Of a DNA stretch of 64,000 bases, positions 22,255 through 31,827 are shown in pieces (position 1 is the first letter of the stretch; each line of letters opens with the position of its first letter). Under the pieces are notes generated by a model that made no database searches, was not told the DNA's origin, and was given only the letters and a program-made list of their open reading frames with translations. The stretch is taken from positions 1-64,000 of IMG/VR virus record IMGVR_UViG_3300021963_005267. One strand, written 5' to 3'. Made by a program: the position numbers and the translations under genes. This stretch comes from a virus.

Positions 22255-24513
22255 ATGGCCATACAAATACAGTTTAGACGAGGTACAGCAGCCGAATGGA
22301 CATCGGTTAATCCCATTCTTGCCGAAGGAGAAATGGGTATTGAAACCGACACCAATCTTTTTAAAATTGGAAATGGTAATGATACCTGGACAAGTTTACC
22401 CTACGGCGGGTTACGAGGATATAGCGGTAGCTCAGGATACACTGGCAGTATAGGAAATATATCAGTTGCTAACGTTCTTTATGTAAGTAAAAGTGGTAAT
22501 GATTCAAACAGCGGAACTAGCCTTAATCTAAGCAAACTAACAATTAAAGCAGCTCTTCAGATAGCCACTAACGGAACTACTATTTTTGTTAAAAGTGGTG
22601 ACTATACTGAAATTAACCCAATCACTGTTCCAGAGGGGGTGGCTGTGGTTGGAGACAGTCTTAGAACAGTTACAGTTAGACCTCAAACTAAAACCACAGA
22701 TTTATTTTATGTAAACAACGGTGCATATCTTGCACACATGACATTTAAAGATCATGAAAGCCCTGCTGCCGCAGTATCTTTTAATCCCGATGGATCAGCA
22801 GGAGTTATTCATACTAGTCCTTATGTACAAAACTGTACTAGCATGACTACTACAGGTACAGGTATGAGAGTAGACGGAGCACACGCCGGCGGACTACGTA
22901 GTATGGTCGTTGATGCTTATACACAGTATAATCAAGGTGGAATAGGTATACATCATAAAAATAGAGGTAACACACAGTTAGTGTCAGTGTTTACAATCTG
23001 CTGCGATGTTGCTGTACTTTGCGAAAGTGGCGGATTCTGTAGTCTAACTAATAGTAACAGCAGCTTTGGTAATTACGGACTGAAAGCAGACGGTGTAAGT
23101 TCTACACTGTATTCTGGAAAAGTTAACGGCGCTGCTAATGGAAGAACATTTGTTATAGATAATCTAACTATTAGACCTAACGTTGGTGATGCTGTTAAAT
23201 TTACCGGAGATACTACTTATTATACACTTGCATCTAGCACAGCCTTTACCAGCGGTGCAACAACTATCACTTATCCAAGTTATACCTCTGAACCAGCTGA
23301 TGCTAGAAACCTTAGACAGAACGTATTAGATGCAAAAAGTAAAATACAAATTGATGTTATAGATTATCTAAACGAAACTTATCCTAATTTTAATTTTAAT
23401 CAATTTAAATGTAGTAGAGATGTTGGCCTTATCATAGATGCAGTAGTAGATGATATGGTGTTCAATACAAATTATAAATCAATTCAGGCAGGTATCAGCT
23501 ATTACAGGGGCACTGCTAGTGAAGTTATTAACAATCAAAAAACAGAAACCATTGCAGGTATCAATTTTGCTAGAGATGCGGTGCTAGATATATTGAGTTC
23601 TGACAGTACACAAGGACCAGAGTATACAAGAGTTCAAACTAATTTTAACACCATTACAAATATTATTAATAGTGGACTAAGTGCAGCACCATCCTACGCA
23701 TTTAATAATCCAATAGGAACAACTACAAATAGAGCAAGAGCTAAAACAATATTACAGGCTAATCGTAGTTTTCTAATTGAAGAAGGAATCGCTTATATAA
23801 CTGCAAACTACTCTGGACTAAGTTATGATTCTACAAAGTGTCGCAGAGATATCGGATATATTGTAGATGCAGTAACCTATGATATGCTCTATGGCGGCAA
23901 TAGTCAAACTGCTGATGCTGCTGATGAATATTATAGTACAGGAACATTACAAGTTCCAACAGGTGAAAAACAAGCTACTATTGATACATTTGCTTATTTA
24001 AAAACTGTAGTTGCTCAATGTCTAGTCAATACATCTGTTACAAGATTGAATAATTCTGTTAATCAAAATACTGCGAATCCAGCAGCTTCTAATACTGAAG
24101 TAGACATTTGTAATGGATTGTTTGATATAGTAACTAATCTAATTACTAATGCTTATTCTAGCACCATCACTTTAGAAGAATCTGTACCAGAACAAATAGC
24201 AGACAATGCCGCAGTGACATTCCATCAATTCAGTTTAATTACAGCATCGGGACAAACATTTGAATGGGTTGGCGCCGGAACTAATGTAAATACAGCCCTA
24301 CCATATCTTGGTGGTATTCCTGTGTCCGAAAATCAAGTGGTACAAGTTAATCAAGGAAAAGTATATTATACCGGAACTGATCAAAGAGGTGACTTTAGAA
24401 TAGGTAACGATTTAATAATTAATAGAAACACGGGAACTATCACTGGAAGAACATTTACCAAAAGTTTATTTGCCGTTATGACCCCTTATATATTAGCAAT
24501 TGGAGAAAAATAA
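22255..24513 (+). CDS. Tail fibre/adhesin with right-handed beta-helix
   Basis: 752 residues. The N terminus IQFRRGTAAEWTSVNPILAE, then GEMGIETDT..FKIGNG, is the small domain that begins many phage fibres and hyaluronidases. A short GYSGSSGYTGSIG collagen-like link follows, then from about residue 75 a pectate-lyase-like beta-helix start (LYVSKSGNDSNSGTS, FVKSGDYTE, VVGDS). The C-terminal half contains two copies of a CRRDIGYIVDAV / CSRDVGLIIDAV helical segment. Its role is host binding or surface glycan contact; no catalytic residues could be assigned. Confidence 0.8.
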   Translation: MAIQIQFRRGTAAEWTSVNPILAEGEMGIETDTNLFKIGNGNDTWTSLPYGGLRGYSGSSGYTGSIGNISVANVLYVSKSGNDSNSGTSLNLSKLTIKAALQIATNGTTIFVKSGDYTEINPITVPEGVAVVGDSLRTVTVRPQTKTTDLFYVNNGAYLAHMTFKDHESPAAAVSFNPDGSAGVIHTSPYVQNCTSMTTTGTGMRVDGAHAGGLRSMVVDAYTQYNQGGIGIHHKNRGNTQLVSVFTICCDVAVLCESGGFCSLTNSNSSFGNYGLKADGVSSTLYSGKVNGAANGRTFVIDNLTIRPNVGDAVKFTGDTTYYTLASSTAFTSGATTITYPSYTSEPADARNLRQNVLDAKSKIQIDVIDYLNETYPNFNFNQFKCSRDVGLIIDAVVDDMVFNTNYKSIQAGISYYRGTASEVINNQKTETIAGINFARDAVLDILSSDSTQGPEYTRVQTNFNTITNIINSGLSAAPSYAFNNPIGTTTNRARAKTILQANRSFLIEEGIAYITANYSGLSYDSTKCRRDIGYIVDAVTYDMLYGGNSQTADAADEYYSTGTLQVPTGEKQATIDTFAYLKTVVAQCLVNTSVTRLNNSVNQNTANPAASNTEVDICNGLFDIVTNLITNAYSSTITLEESVPEQIADNAAVTFHQFSLITASGQTFEWVGAGTNVNTALPYLGGIPVSENQVVQVNQGKVYYTGTDQRGDFRIGNDLIINRNTGTITGRTFTKSLFAVMTPYILAIGEK

Positions 24514-24849
24514 ATGGCAGCATTGCCTTTAAACACATTTAGGACTAAGGCTTTCGAGCTAACTACATCAGTTCAAACAATCTACACAACTCCCGCAGGG
24601 TTAACTACTATTGTCCTAGGAGCACAGGCCAGTAATATTGGCAATAGTCCGGCCACAATTACATTTACTCTAAGAAAAAATAATACAGATTATGTGATGC
24701 TGAATGCATTTGAAATCCCACCTAACGATTCTGCAGAAGTAACCACAGGTAAACTAGTTATTGAAGAAGGAGCCAGTGTTAAAGCAGTAGTCAGTGCTAA
24801 CAATACCATAAATTTAATATTAAGTATTTTGGAAACATCTAATGAGTAA
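24514..24849 (+). CDS. Conserved small virion protein, 111 residues
   Basis: MAALPLNTFRTKAFELTTSV, IYTTPAGLTTIVLGAQASNI, EIPPNDSAEVTTGKLVIEEG and LILSILE follow a pattern I know from small structural proteins of T4-like aquatic phages; probably one beta-sandwich domain. It starts immediately after the preceding fibre gene and overlaps the next one by 8 bases. Confidence 0.75.
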   Translation: MAALPLNTFRTKAFELTTSVQTIYTTPAGLTTIVLGAQASNIGNSPATITFTLRKNNTDYVMLNAFEIPPNDSAEVTTGKLVIEEGASVKAVVSANNTINLILSILETSNE

Positions 24850-27385
24850 CACAAGATTACTAAGCGGAAAGAAGAAAAAGAAAACAGGTGCTGCTCTTGA
24901 CAGTGACCGATACGACTATCTTGATCTATCAAATTCTGAACCCGATCTTGGTCTTCCTGTAGTAAATGACAGTGTACTAATTGGTGACACAGACGGTACC
25001 AGGACCTGGACCGATATCACCACTTATGCAGAACAATTCAAAGGTTATTCAGGCAGTGCTGGATTCACCGGCTCTGTGGGATTTGTGGGCAGTCAAGGCG
25101 TTCAAGGAAACTTTGGCGGAGTTACATTTGATTATACTTTTAATTCTGGGACCGCTGCATCTGAACCAGGTGCAGGTAAATTAAAATTCAACCAAGCGGA
25201 TATCACTACTGCCTCTCAGTTATACATCCAAGACACGGACGATACTAATACCAATCTTGACTCTTATTTGACCACCATTGATGCTAGCACCAGCCAACTC
25301 AAAGGACATGTAAGGATCAGTAACAAGGCCAACAGCAATGATTTTGTTATATTTGCAATAACAGCCGCTAGCACAAACAACAGCACATATTTTACAGTCC
25401 CGGTCAGTTACGTTAGTGGTACAGCTTCATCGTTTGACAACAATGAAGATATTATTGTTACATTTGCTAGAACTGGTGATAAGGGAGATATTGGTTACAC
25501 AGGTTCACGAGGTGCTGACGGCACCAATGGAACCAGTGGAGCTGTTGGATATACAGGTTCACGAGGTGATATTGGTTATACGGGTTCACAGGGCGATATT
25601 GGTTATACGGGTTCACAAGGCAATATTGGGTACACAGGTTCACGAGGCGCTGACGGCACCAGTGGAACCAGTGGAGCTGTTGGTTATACAGGTTCACAAG
25701 GCGATATTGGTTATACGGGTTCACAGGGCGATATTGGTTATACGGGTAGTATTGGCTATACAGGTTCACAAGGCAATATTGGTTACACAGGTTCACAAGG
25801 CGACATTGGTTATACGGGTAGTATTGGCTATACAGGTTCACAAGGCGATATTGGTTATACGGGTTCACAGGGCGACATTGGATTTACTGGTAGTCAAGGA
25901 GATCTAGGATACACCGGTAGTCAAGGCGCTGGTTTTACAGGTAGTCAAGGTGTCATTGGTTATACAGGATCACAAGGCGATCTAGGTTACACTGGATCTA
26001 AAGGTCTAGCTGGCAATTTTGGTGGAGCCACCTTTGGATACAATTTCAATACAACCACGGCAATAAATGCTGATCCTGGATCTGGAAAATTTGCTGTCAA
26101 TAACTCAAATTTATCATCCGCTACGGTAATATCTATTAGCAGATATGATTTTTATGCAAATGATATTAAAGCTTATTTGTTAACTGTTTGTGATAGCACT
26201 TCGACAAATAAAGGTTACATAAAATTTACAAGCCAAGCAAATCCTCAGTTATTTACATTTTATACTATTACAAATACTGTCGTTGATAACACAGATTATG
26301 TAAACTTAACTCTCACTTACGTTTCAGGAACTACTTCTCCTTACAACAATAACGAAGACATGTTCTTGACTTTTTCAAGAACTGGTGACACTGGATTTGT
26401 TGGCAGTCGAGGCGACTTGGGGTACACTGGTAGTCAAGGCATACCAGGAACAGCCGCAGCCATTGGTTACACTGGCAGTCAAGGTTATCAAGGATATACT
26501 GGATCACAGGGTGCTGGATTTACTGGTAGTCAAGGAGATCTAGGATACACCGGTAGCCAAGGATATACAGGTAGTCGAGGTAATGATGGAACTAGTGTTC
26601 AAATTTTAGGAACCGTGGCAACATCTGCAAACTTGCCAGGGTATCCAACCAGCTACAACGGTGCCGTAGGAGACGGATATATTGCTAGTAATACTGGAAA
26701 TCTATGGACATGGACTGGCTCAGCGTGGGCAGACGCTGGACAGGTTAGGGGATACACCGGAAGCCAAGGTCCTGCCGGAGGATATACTGGTAGTGCAGGA
26801 ACTCCCGGGTATACTGGATCAAAAGGTGCATTACAGCCCTGGACCAGACATGTTGTAAACTACACGGCCGTAGATGGAGATAGAATTTTAGCAGATACAT
26901 CATCAGGATCGTTTAATATTACTTTGCCTATAAGTCCTCAAACAGGATATTATGTTCAAATAAGTGATGGTGCAGATTTTTCTGTTAATAATCTAACTGT
27001 GTTAAGAAATGGCAGCACTATCGAAGGATTAGGAGAAGATGTTATTGTTGATCTTGCAGGTGTTACTATAGAATTTATTTATGGAGCATATACCTGGCAG
27101 GTTACAGCTACTACTGGTGCTCGAGGTCCAATCGGATATGCTGGATCTGCTAGCACTGTACCGGGATACGTAGGATCCCGGGGTCCTGTTGGATATACTG
27201 GAAGCGGACCAGGATTCCAATCGTTAGGAACACAAACCCCAGTAATTCTTCAATACAACGGTAAAACCATAAATGAAAATATTACAATAACTAGTTCTAT
27301 GAATGCCTGGGCCGCTGGCTCTATAACCATTGGCAATGGTTACACTGTAACTATTGAGACCGGGGGAGAACTGATAATTTTATGA
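24842..27385 (+). CDS. Second collagen-like tail fibre protein
   Basis: 847 residues. The N terminus is basic (SGKKKKKTGAALDSDRYDYL) and followed by a DSVLIGDTDGTRTWTDI segment. Two similar beta domains of about 115 residues (FDYTFNSGTAASEPGAGKLK and FGYNFNTTTAINADPGSGKF) alternate with Gly-X-Y tracts rich in GYT-GSQ, including the same GIPG-type interruption. The C-terminal 200 residues include a YNGAVGDGYIASNTGNLWTW tip like that of the first fibre and end ETGGELIIL. It is a probable trimeric fibre partner of the giant one. Confidence 0.88.
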   Translation: MSNTRLLSGKKKKKTGAALDSDRYDYLDLSNSEPDLGLPVVNDSVLIGDTDGTRTWTDITTYAEQFKGYSGSAGFTGSVGFVGSQGVQGNFGGVTFDYTFNSGTAASEPGAGKLKFNQADITTASQLYIQDTDDTNTNLDSYLTTIDASTSQLKGHVRISNKANSNDFVIFAITAASTNNSTYFTVPVSYVSGTASSFDNNEDIIVTFARTGDKGDIGYTGSRGADGTNGTSGAVGYTGSRGDIGYTGSQGDIGYTGSQGNIGYTGSRGADGTSGTSGAVGYTGSQGDIGYTGSQGDIGYTGSIGYTGSQGNIGYTGSQGDIGYTGSIGYTGSQGDIGYTGSQGDIGFTGSQGDLGYTGSQGAGFTGSQGVIGYTGSQGDLGYTGSKGLAGNFGGATFGYNFNTTTAINADPGSGKFAVNNSNLSSATVISISRYDFYANDIKAYLLTVCDSTSTNKGYIKFTSQANPQLFTFYTITNTVVDNTDYVNLTLTYVSGTTSPYNNNEDMFLTFSRTGDTGFVGSRGDLGYTGSQGIPGTAAAIGYTGSQGYQGYTGSQGAGFTGSQGDLGYTGSQGYTGSRGNDGTSVQILGTVATSANLPGYPTSYNGAVGDGYIASNTGNLWTWTGSAWADAGQVRGYTGSQGPAGGYTGSAGTPGYTGSKGALQPWTRHVVNYTAVDGDRILADTSSGSFNITLPISPQTGYYVQISDGADFSVNNLTVLRNGSTIEGLGEDVIVDLAGVTIEFIYGAYTWQVTATTGARGPIGYAGSASTVPGYVGSRGPVGYTGSGPGFQSLGTQTPVILQYNGKTINENITITSSMNAWAAGSITIGNGYTVTIETGGELIIL

Positions 27386-27951
27386 GCGCAGGAATACTAG
27401 AAGTTGATGAAATACAAAGTCCGGACAATTTATTAGTTTTTGAAAAACCATATCATCCGTCGGGCTATGTTGTACAGACAAAATATGCAAGAACAGACGT
27501 AACCGCGGTATTCAGCGCACCGGCAGCCCTTATTGGCACTGTGGTTACTCCGCTGTCCATAGGTTTTACACCAAAATATTCTAATAGTAAAATTTTAATA
27601 GAATGGATGATTAACGGTGAATTTTATCACGATGCAGGATTTTTAATATATCAAAATGGACTGCCAATTACTACTAGTAATTACGAAGGACAAAATAGAA
27701 CCAACCTCACCAGTAGTAAATACTATTATAGTGTAGGAAAATATGATGGAGCAAACGATAATTCTACTACTCCAAATAATTATTATATTCAATATAATAC
27801 TATTTCTAGCGACACAAACTATAGATCTTATGACATAGCAGTTAGAGCTTACACAGCAACATCATTTAATCTAAATAGATGTTTTACTTCTCCTAGCGCC
27901 AGTGCGGAAGTTGGCGTTAGCTCTGTTTTAATTATGGAAATTAAACAATAA
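27382..27951 (+). CDS. Small fibre-tip/adhesin protein, paralogue 1
   Basis: 189 residues. The core pattern PGYVVQT..., then IGFTPKYSNSKILIEWMING, FLIYQNG, YYIQYNT, and a final NLNR....GVSSVLIMEIKQ recurs in the next two genes and in the one at 30926, so these are tandem paralogues of one beta-rich trimeric head-like domain. It overlaps the collagen-like gene by 4 bases. Confidence 0.75.
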   Translation: MSAGILEVDEIQSPDNLLVFEKPYHPSGYVVQTKYARTDVTAVFSAPAALIGTVVTPLSIGFTPKYSNSKILIEWMINGEFYHDAGFLIYQNGLPITTSNYEGQNRTNLTSSKYYYSVGKYDGANDNSTTPNNYYIQYNTISSDTNYRSYDIAVRAYTATSFNLNRCFTSPSASAEVGVSSVLIMEIKQ

Positions 27952-28526
27952 TGAGCTCAATAGCCTGTAGATCAATAAAATCAAGAGCTGGTGGTGCTAT
28001 CACAGTTACAGCTGGAACTAGAATCATAAACCCTGGTTCAATTATTCAATATTTGCCTGTGAGAACTAATGCATTTAATACCTATGGTTCAGCAACCACA
28101 GGCGATGGTACACGCATAACTGATCTAGATTTAATTATTACTCCAAAACTTGCCTCCAGTACTTTGATAATGCAATGGATGGTCAATTGTGAAGTGAATC
28201 AGGATACTGTTTTTTTAATTCATAAAAATAATATTTTAATTACTGCTGAAAATTATGAAGGAAGAAATTCAGTAGGGAATCAAGGATATATCGGATATTC
28301 TCTTACTAATTATGACGTTGACACTGCTAGTACAATGAGTAATTATTTTATTCAGTATGCTATACCTGCTTTCAGCACCGATACTCAAACATTTTCTCTT
28401 GCTGTACGTTCGTCTTCAGCCACAGCTCAGACATTTTATTTGAATCGAACAGCAGGATCTGCAGGTCAGGCTCAGTACGAAAATGCTGTTAGTCTAGGAA
28501 CTATTATGGAAGTTGGTAATGAGTAA
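27951..28526 (+). CDS. Small fibre-tip/adhesin protein, paralogue 2
   Basis: 191 residues with the same order of motifs as its neighbour: PGSIIQYLPVRTN, LIITPKLASSTLIMQWMVNC, FLIHKNN, YFIQYAIPA, FYLNRTAG, SLGTIMEV. The N-terminal 20 residues are variable. One-base overlap with paralogue 1. Tandem duplication followed by divergence would give the phage several receptor-binding variants. Confidence 0.75.
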   Translation: MSSIACRSIKSRAGGAITVTAGTRIINPGSIIQYLPVRTNAFNTYGSATTGDGTRITDLDLIITPKLASSTLIMQWMVNCEVNQDTVFLIHKNNILITAENYEGRNSVGNQGYIGYSLTNYDVDTASTMSNYFIQYAIPAFSTDTQTFSLAVRSSSATAQTFYLNRTAGSAGQAQYENAVSLGTIMEVGNE

Positions 28527-30027
28527 AATAATAGTAAAAAATATAAAACCTCAAAGCAAGAATGCTGCTGCTATTGGAATTGAATCTAACACTTCGTTGA
28601 TCTCGCCAGGACAGATAATTCAAGTGGTTACTAACAGGGTGGATACAGATTCCACTTATTCATACACCGCTACAGGTAATGGAACATTAATAACCCCACT
28701 AACAACTTCGATTTATCCAGTGAAATCTAACAGTATTATTTTGGTAAAATTTAATCTGGTAGCTGAGGTATTGCAAGACTCTACTTTTTTAATTCATTTG
28801 GCTAGACAAACCTATGTACCGGCAACACCACCAGGTCCTATAGGAGTAAAAACTTTTAATATTTCTCCTGCCGTTAACGGCAAAACATCTTGGGATCTTG
28901 AAGTTGATGGTCCATTGTCTTTGTCTACTTATGGAACTTGGACCCTAACTCCTACAAATAATTTTACCAACGTAGTAAAAATCTGGGGCGGTGGTGGAGG
29001 TGTTCCAACTTACGCGGCTTCTAATTATGGCGGAGCTGGAGGGGCTGCTAAGGGAACAGTTTCTTTTACTTCTGGCACAGCTTATCAATTGATAGTAGGA
29101 CAAGGAGGAGGAGGAGTGGTTGCTAATAGAAATGCTGGAGGTGGCGGTGCAGGATCAGGTATACAGTTTGCCAGCAATAGTTCTCCAATTTTAGTAGCAG
29201 GTGGCGGCGGCGGTGGCTATGGTGGCGTTGGTCGCCGAGGTGGCGGCGGCGGTGGAACTACTGGACAGGCTGGTGAGGGTTTTGGTGGCCCTGGAGGTAC
29301 ACAGGCCGGACCAGGTATTGGTATAAGTGGTGGTAGAAGAACAGGTGCCAGCGGTTCAGGAAGAAATGGTGGGCAATTAGGCACTGGCTCAGCAGCAACT
29401 AGAACATCAACAGGATTTGGTACAGGTGGTGCCGGAGCGTATAATGGTGGCGATGCAGGATCAGGCGGTGGCGGTAGTGGATATTTTGGCGGAGCTGAAG
29501 GAGGTGGTGATGCTGGAGGTTTTGGTGGAGGAGGAGGATCCGGTTACTATAATCCATCATATGTTTCTAATGCAACTTTATATCAAGGTAATTATGAAGT
29601 TCCGGGCAACAATTCTGATATCGACAGAGGAACAGCAGGTAATCCTGGTGTAGGTACTAATCCAGGATTTGACGGTACTGATGGAAAAATCTTTCTGTCT
29701 GCTACACTGCAACCTGCATATTGGACCACCAATGCCCTAGACCTAGCATCTGATGCAGGCTACGAAGGCAAAAATCCAGTAAGTGCAAATGCCTGGGTAG
29801 GATATACATCTGCAGCCTACGACAATGACACAAACAGCACACCTAGTAGTTATTTTATTCAATATTACGTGCCGGTATCAGGCAGTGGAAAAATAGATAT
29901 AGGATTGGCAATCAAAGGATCAAACACCACAGGAATATTGGCACTAAATAGAGCATACACTGTAAATGCCACCGCTAATTATGAATTTGGTGTTAGCAGT
30001 GTGACTGTGATGGAGATAGCCCAATAA
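28519..30027 (+). CDS. Fibre-tip paralogue 3 with an inserted glycine-rich domain
   Basis: 502 residues. The first 95 residues (PGQIIQVVTNRVDTDSTYSY ... FLIHLA) and the last 90 (YFIQYYVPVSGSGKIDIGLA ... NRAYTVN...GVSSVTVMEIAQ) match paralogues 1 and 2. Between them lies an insertion of roughly 290 residues: a beta segment followed by a Gly-rich lattice (GGGGG, GGGGAGSG, GGGGGGYGG). Such Gly-rich domains occur in phage adhesins as receptor-binding tips. An in-frame TTG at 28513 is an unlikely start; the ATG at 28519 overlaps the previous stop. Confidence 0.78.
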   Translation: MSKIIVKNIKPQSKNAAAIGIESNTSLISPGQIIQVVTNRVDTDSTYSYTATGNGTLITPLTTSIYPVKSNSIILVKFNLVAEVLQDSTFLIHLARQTYVPATPPGPIGVKTFNISPAVNGKTSWDLEVDGPLSLSTYGTWTLTPTNNFTNVVKIWGGGGGVPTYAASNYGGAGGAAKGTVSFTSGTAYQLIVGQGGGGVVANRNAGGGGAGSGIQFASNSSPILVAGGGGGGYGGVGRRGGGGGGTTGQAGEGFGGPGGTQAGPGIGISGGRRTGASGSGRNGGQLGTGSAATRTSTGFGTGGAGAYNGGDAGSGGGGSGYFGGAEGGGDAGGFGGGGGSGYYNPSYVSNATLYQGNYEVPGNNSDIDRGTAGNPGVGTNPGFDGTDGKIFLSATLQPAYWTTNALDLASDAGYEGKNPVSANAWVGYTSAAYDNDTNSTPSSYFIQYYVPVSGSGKIDIGLAIKGSNTTGILALNRAYTVNATANYEFGVSSVTVMEIAQ

Positions 30028-30353
30028 TGCCAAAAATTGTCAGAGAAAAAGTATATGGTGTTGCAGAAGCACTAATTTCGTTAAGTCCCCAGGCCAGATG
30101 GGGACTGGGCAGCGGCAACACCTATGAAGAAATTCAGTGGCAGGATCCCGAAATACCAATGCCTACTAAAGATCAGGTGCTGGCAGAAATTACAAGATTA
30201 CAAACTGAATGGAATAAAACACAATATCAAAGATTAAGAATGGCAGCATATCCTAACATAGAAGATCAATTAGATCAAATATATCACGAAGGTATTGATA
30301 AGTGGAAAGAAACTATTGCAGCCATAAAAACTCAATATCCTAAATCGGAGTAA
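30027..30353 (+). CDS. Possible fibre chaperone-like protein, copy 1
   Basis: 108 residues. Its end, RLRMAAYPNIEDQLDQIYHE then AAIKTQYPK, is the Y..R...YP.I.DQLD..YH pattern of small XkdW-like proteins often encoded beside phage fibres. The N terminus carries LSPQARWGLGSGNTYEEIQW. It is related to the gene at 31471, so each fibre-tip group is followed by one copy. A role in fibre assembly or attachment is likely but unproven. Confidence 0.7.
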   Translation: MPKIVREKVYGVAEALISLSPQARWGLGSGNTYEEIQWQDPEIPMPTKDQVLAEITRLQTEWNKTQYQRLRMAAYPNIEDQLDQIYHEGIDKWKETIAAIKTQYPKSE

Positions 30354-30358
30354 AAACT

Positions 30359-30919
30359 ATGGCAGGATCCTTGACAGTAGATCAAATAACCAGTTCCAAT
30401 TTAACTGTTAGTGGAACAATCACAACTGGTTCAAGCAACACACCTCATTATCCATTGGTACTATCTACTTTGCAGAATGCTAGTGGAACTGCTGTTACTT
30501 TTACAAATATTTCTTCCTGGGCAAAAAGAATTACAGTAATGTTTAATGGAGTATCTACTACCGGAACCAGTCATTTGCTTTGTCAATTAGGTACAGGAAC
30601 TTTTGTAACTTCTGGGTATAATAGTTCCGGATCAGGGTGTATAAACGCTACTAGTCCAGCTGTGGCAGTTTCAACAGCAGGATTTATAATCTTAAATGAC
30701 ACTGCTACAGATATTAGATCAGGACATGTATCTATTACTTTAATGGGCAATAACATTTATATATCATCACATACTCTAGCAGGAGATTCAACCCGAGACG
30801 TTGTTTGGTGGGGAGCAGGATCTATAAATCTTGGAGGTGTTGTAGATAGACTAAGAATAACCACAGTCAGTGGAACCGACACTTTTGATGCTGGATCATT
30901 TAACATAATGTGGGAATAA
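30359..30919 (+). CDS. Predicted fibre protein, 186 residues
   Basis: MAGSLTVDQITSSNLTVSGT then a beta-rich domain (WAKRITVMFNGVSTTGTSHL, ... WWGAGSINLGGVVDRLRITT) ending FNIMWE. The composition and the TxxGxxTFxAGSxNIxWE end are typical of phage fibre or capsid-decoration tips. It lies in the fibre-tip array between the two chaperone-like genes. Confidence 0.7.
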   Translation: MAGSLTVDQITSSNLTVSGTITTGSSNTPHYPLVLSTLQNASGTAVTFTNISSWAKRITVMFNGVSTTGTSHLLCQLGTGTFVTSGYNSSGSGCINATSPAVAVSTAGFIILNDTATDIRSGHVSITLMGNNIYISSHTLAGDSTRDVVWWGAGSINLGGVVDRLRITTVSGTDTFDAGSFNIMWE

Positions 30920-30925
30920 AAATAG

Positions 30926-31474
30926 ATGAGCACATTAACAGTCAAAACCCTAGAAGGATTTGCAGATGTTAACAATATAATATCTGTTAGTTCGGGACAT
31001 GTTATATATACACCTGGATCGGTAGTGCAGGTTGTTAACACTACAAAAACTGATACGTTTTCAGGAACATCAAATACTACCGAACTTTTAGTGACAGGAA
31101 TGGCAGCTACAATAACACCTAAGAAAACTTCTAGTAAAATACTATGCACCGCAGTGATCAATCATGGACAACTTAGTACGACATATAAAGGTTATTTTAA
31201 AAGGAACGGAGTCAAAGTTGGTGTTGGAGACACCGCAGGATCTAGGCAGACAGCATCGTCGCCTTTTCCATTAGCCACTGACACAAATCAAGGCATGAAC
31301 TCTGTTATCTGTTTTCTTGATTCTCCAGGAACTACAGTCTCACTAACTTATCAATTATACGTAATAAATGATAATGCCACAGCATTTAATTTAAATCGAT
31401 CCAATGCTGACGCAGATTCTGTCACTGGCGGCAGATATGTTTCTACTATAACTTTAATGGAAATAGCGCAATGA
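30926..31474 (+). CDS. Small fibre-tip/adhesin protein, paralogue 4
   Basis: 182 residues: PGSVVQVVNTTKTD, ATITPKKTSSKILCTAVING-like, YFKRNGVKV, then FNLNRSNADAD and STITLMEIAQ. It shares the layout of paralogues 1-3 but has a different middle, consistent with a variable receptor-contact face. It overlaps the following chaperone-like gene by 4 bases. Confidence 0.72.
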   Translation: MSTLTVKTLEGFADVNNIISVSSGHVIYTPGSVVQVVNTTKTDTFSGTSNTTELLVTGMAATITPKKTSSKILCTAVINHGQLSTTYKGYFKRNGVKVGVGDTAGSRQTASSPFPLATDTNQGMNSVICFLDSPGTTVSLTYQLYVINDNATAFNLNRSNADADSVTGGRYVSTITLMEIAQ

Positions 31475-31800
31475 CCGAAACAGTATTCACTGATCTTCCT
31501 GCCGCTTTAGTAAACCTCCGTCCTGGTGCTGTCTGGGCGTTAGAAGGTGATACTTATGATAAGTTAATTTGGAAAGATGAAATTCAAACCAAACCCACAG
31601 AACAAGAATGCCAAGATGAGATGTTCAGATTATGGGAACTAAAAAATAATACTGCATATAAAATTGATAGAGCCAAAGCGTATCCTTCAATTGGTGATCA
31701 ATTAGATGCACTATTTCATGCAGGAGTTTTTCCGCCTGAAATGGCAGCTCAAATTCAAGCGGTCAAAGATCAGTATCCAAAACCCAAAACTGACGATTGA
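31471..31800 (+). CDS. Possible fibre chaperone-like protein, copy 2
   Basis: 109 residues. LVNLRPGAVWALEGDTYDKL and IDRAKAYPSIGDQLDALFHA, then AVKDQYPKPK, mirror the gene at 30027. It is coupled to paralogue 4 by ATGA. Same XkdW-like inference. Confidence 0.7.
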   Translation: MTETVFTDLPAALVNLRPGAVWALEGDTYDKLIWKDEIQTKPTEQECQDEMFRLWELKNNTAYKIDRAKAYPSIGDQLDALFHAGVFPPEMAAQIQAVKDQYPKPKTDD

Positions 31801-31806
31801 TAAATA
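31801..31806 (+). promoter_or_regulatory. Late promoter GATAAATA
   Basis: It directly follows the TGA stop of the chaperone-like gene, 22 bases before the ATG at 31828. A 6-bp inverted repeat AAAATA-AGG-TATTTT places the AAGG ribosome-binding site in its loop. Confidence 0.65.
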
Positions 31807-31827
31807 TCTAAAATAAGGTATTTTAAT

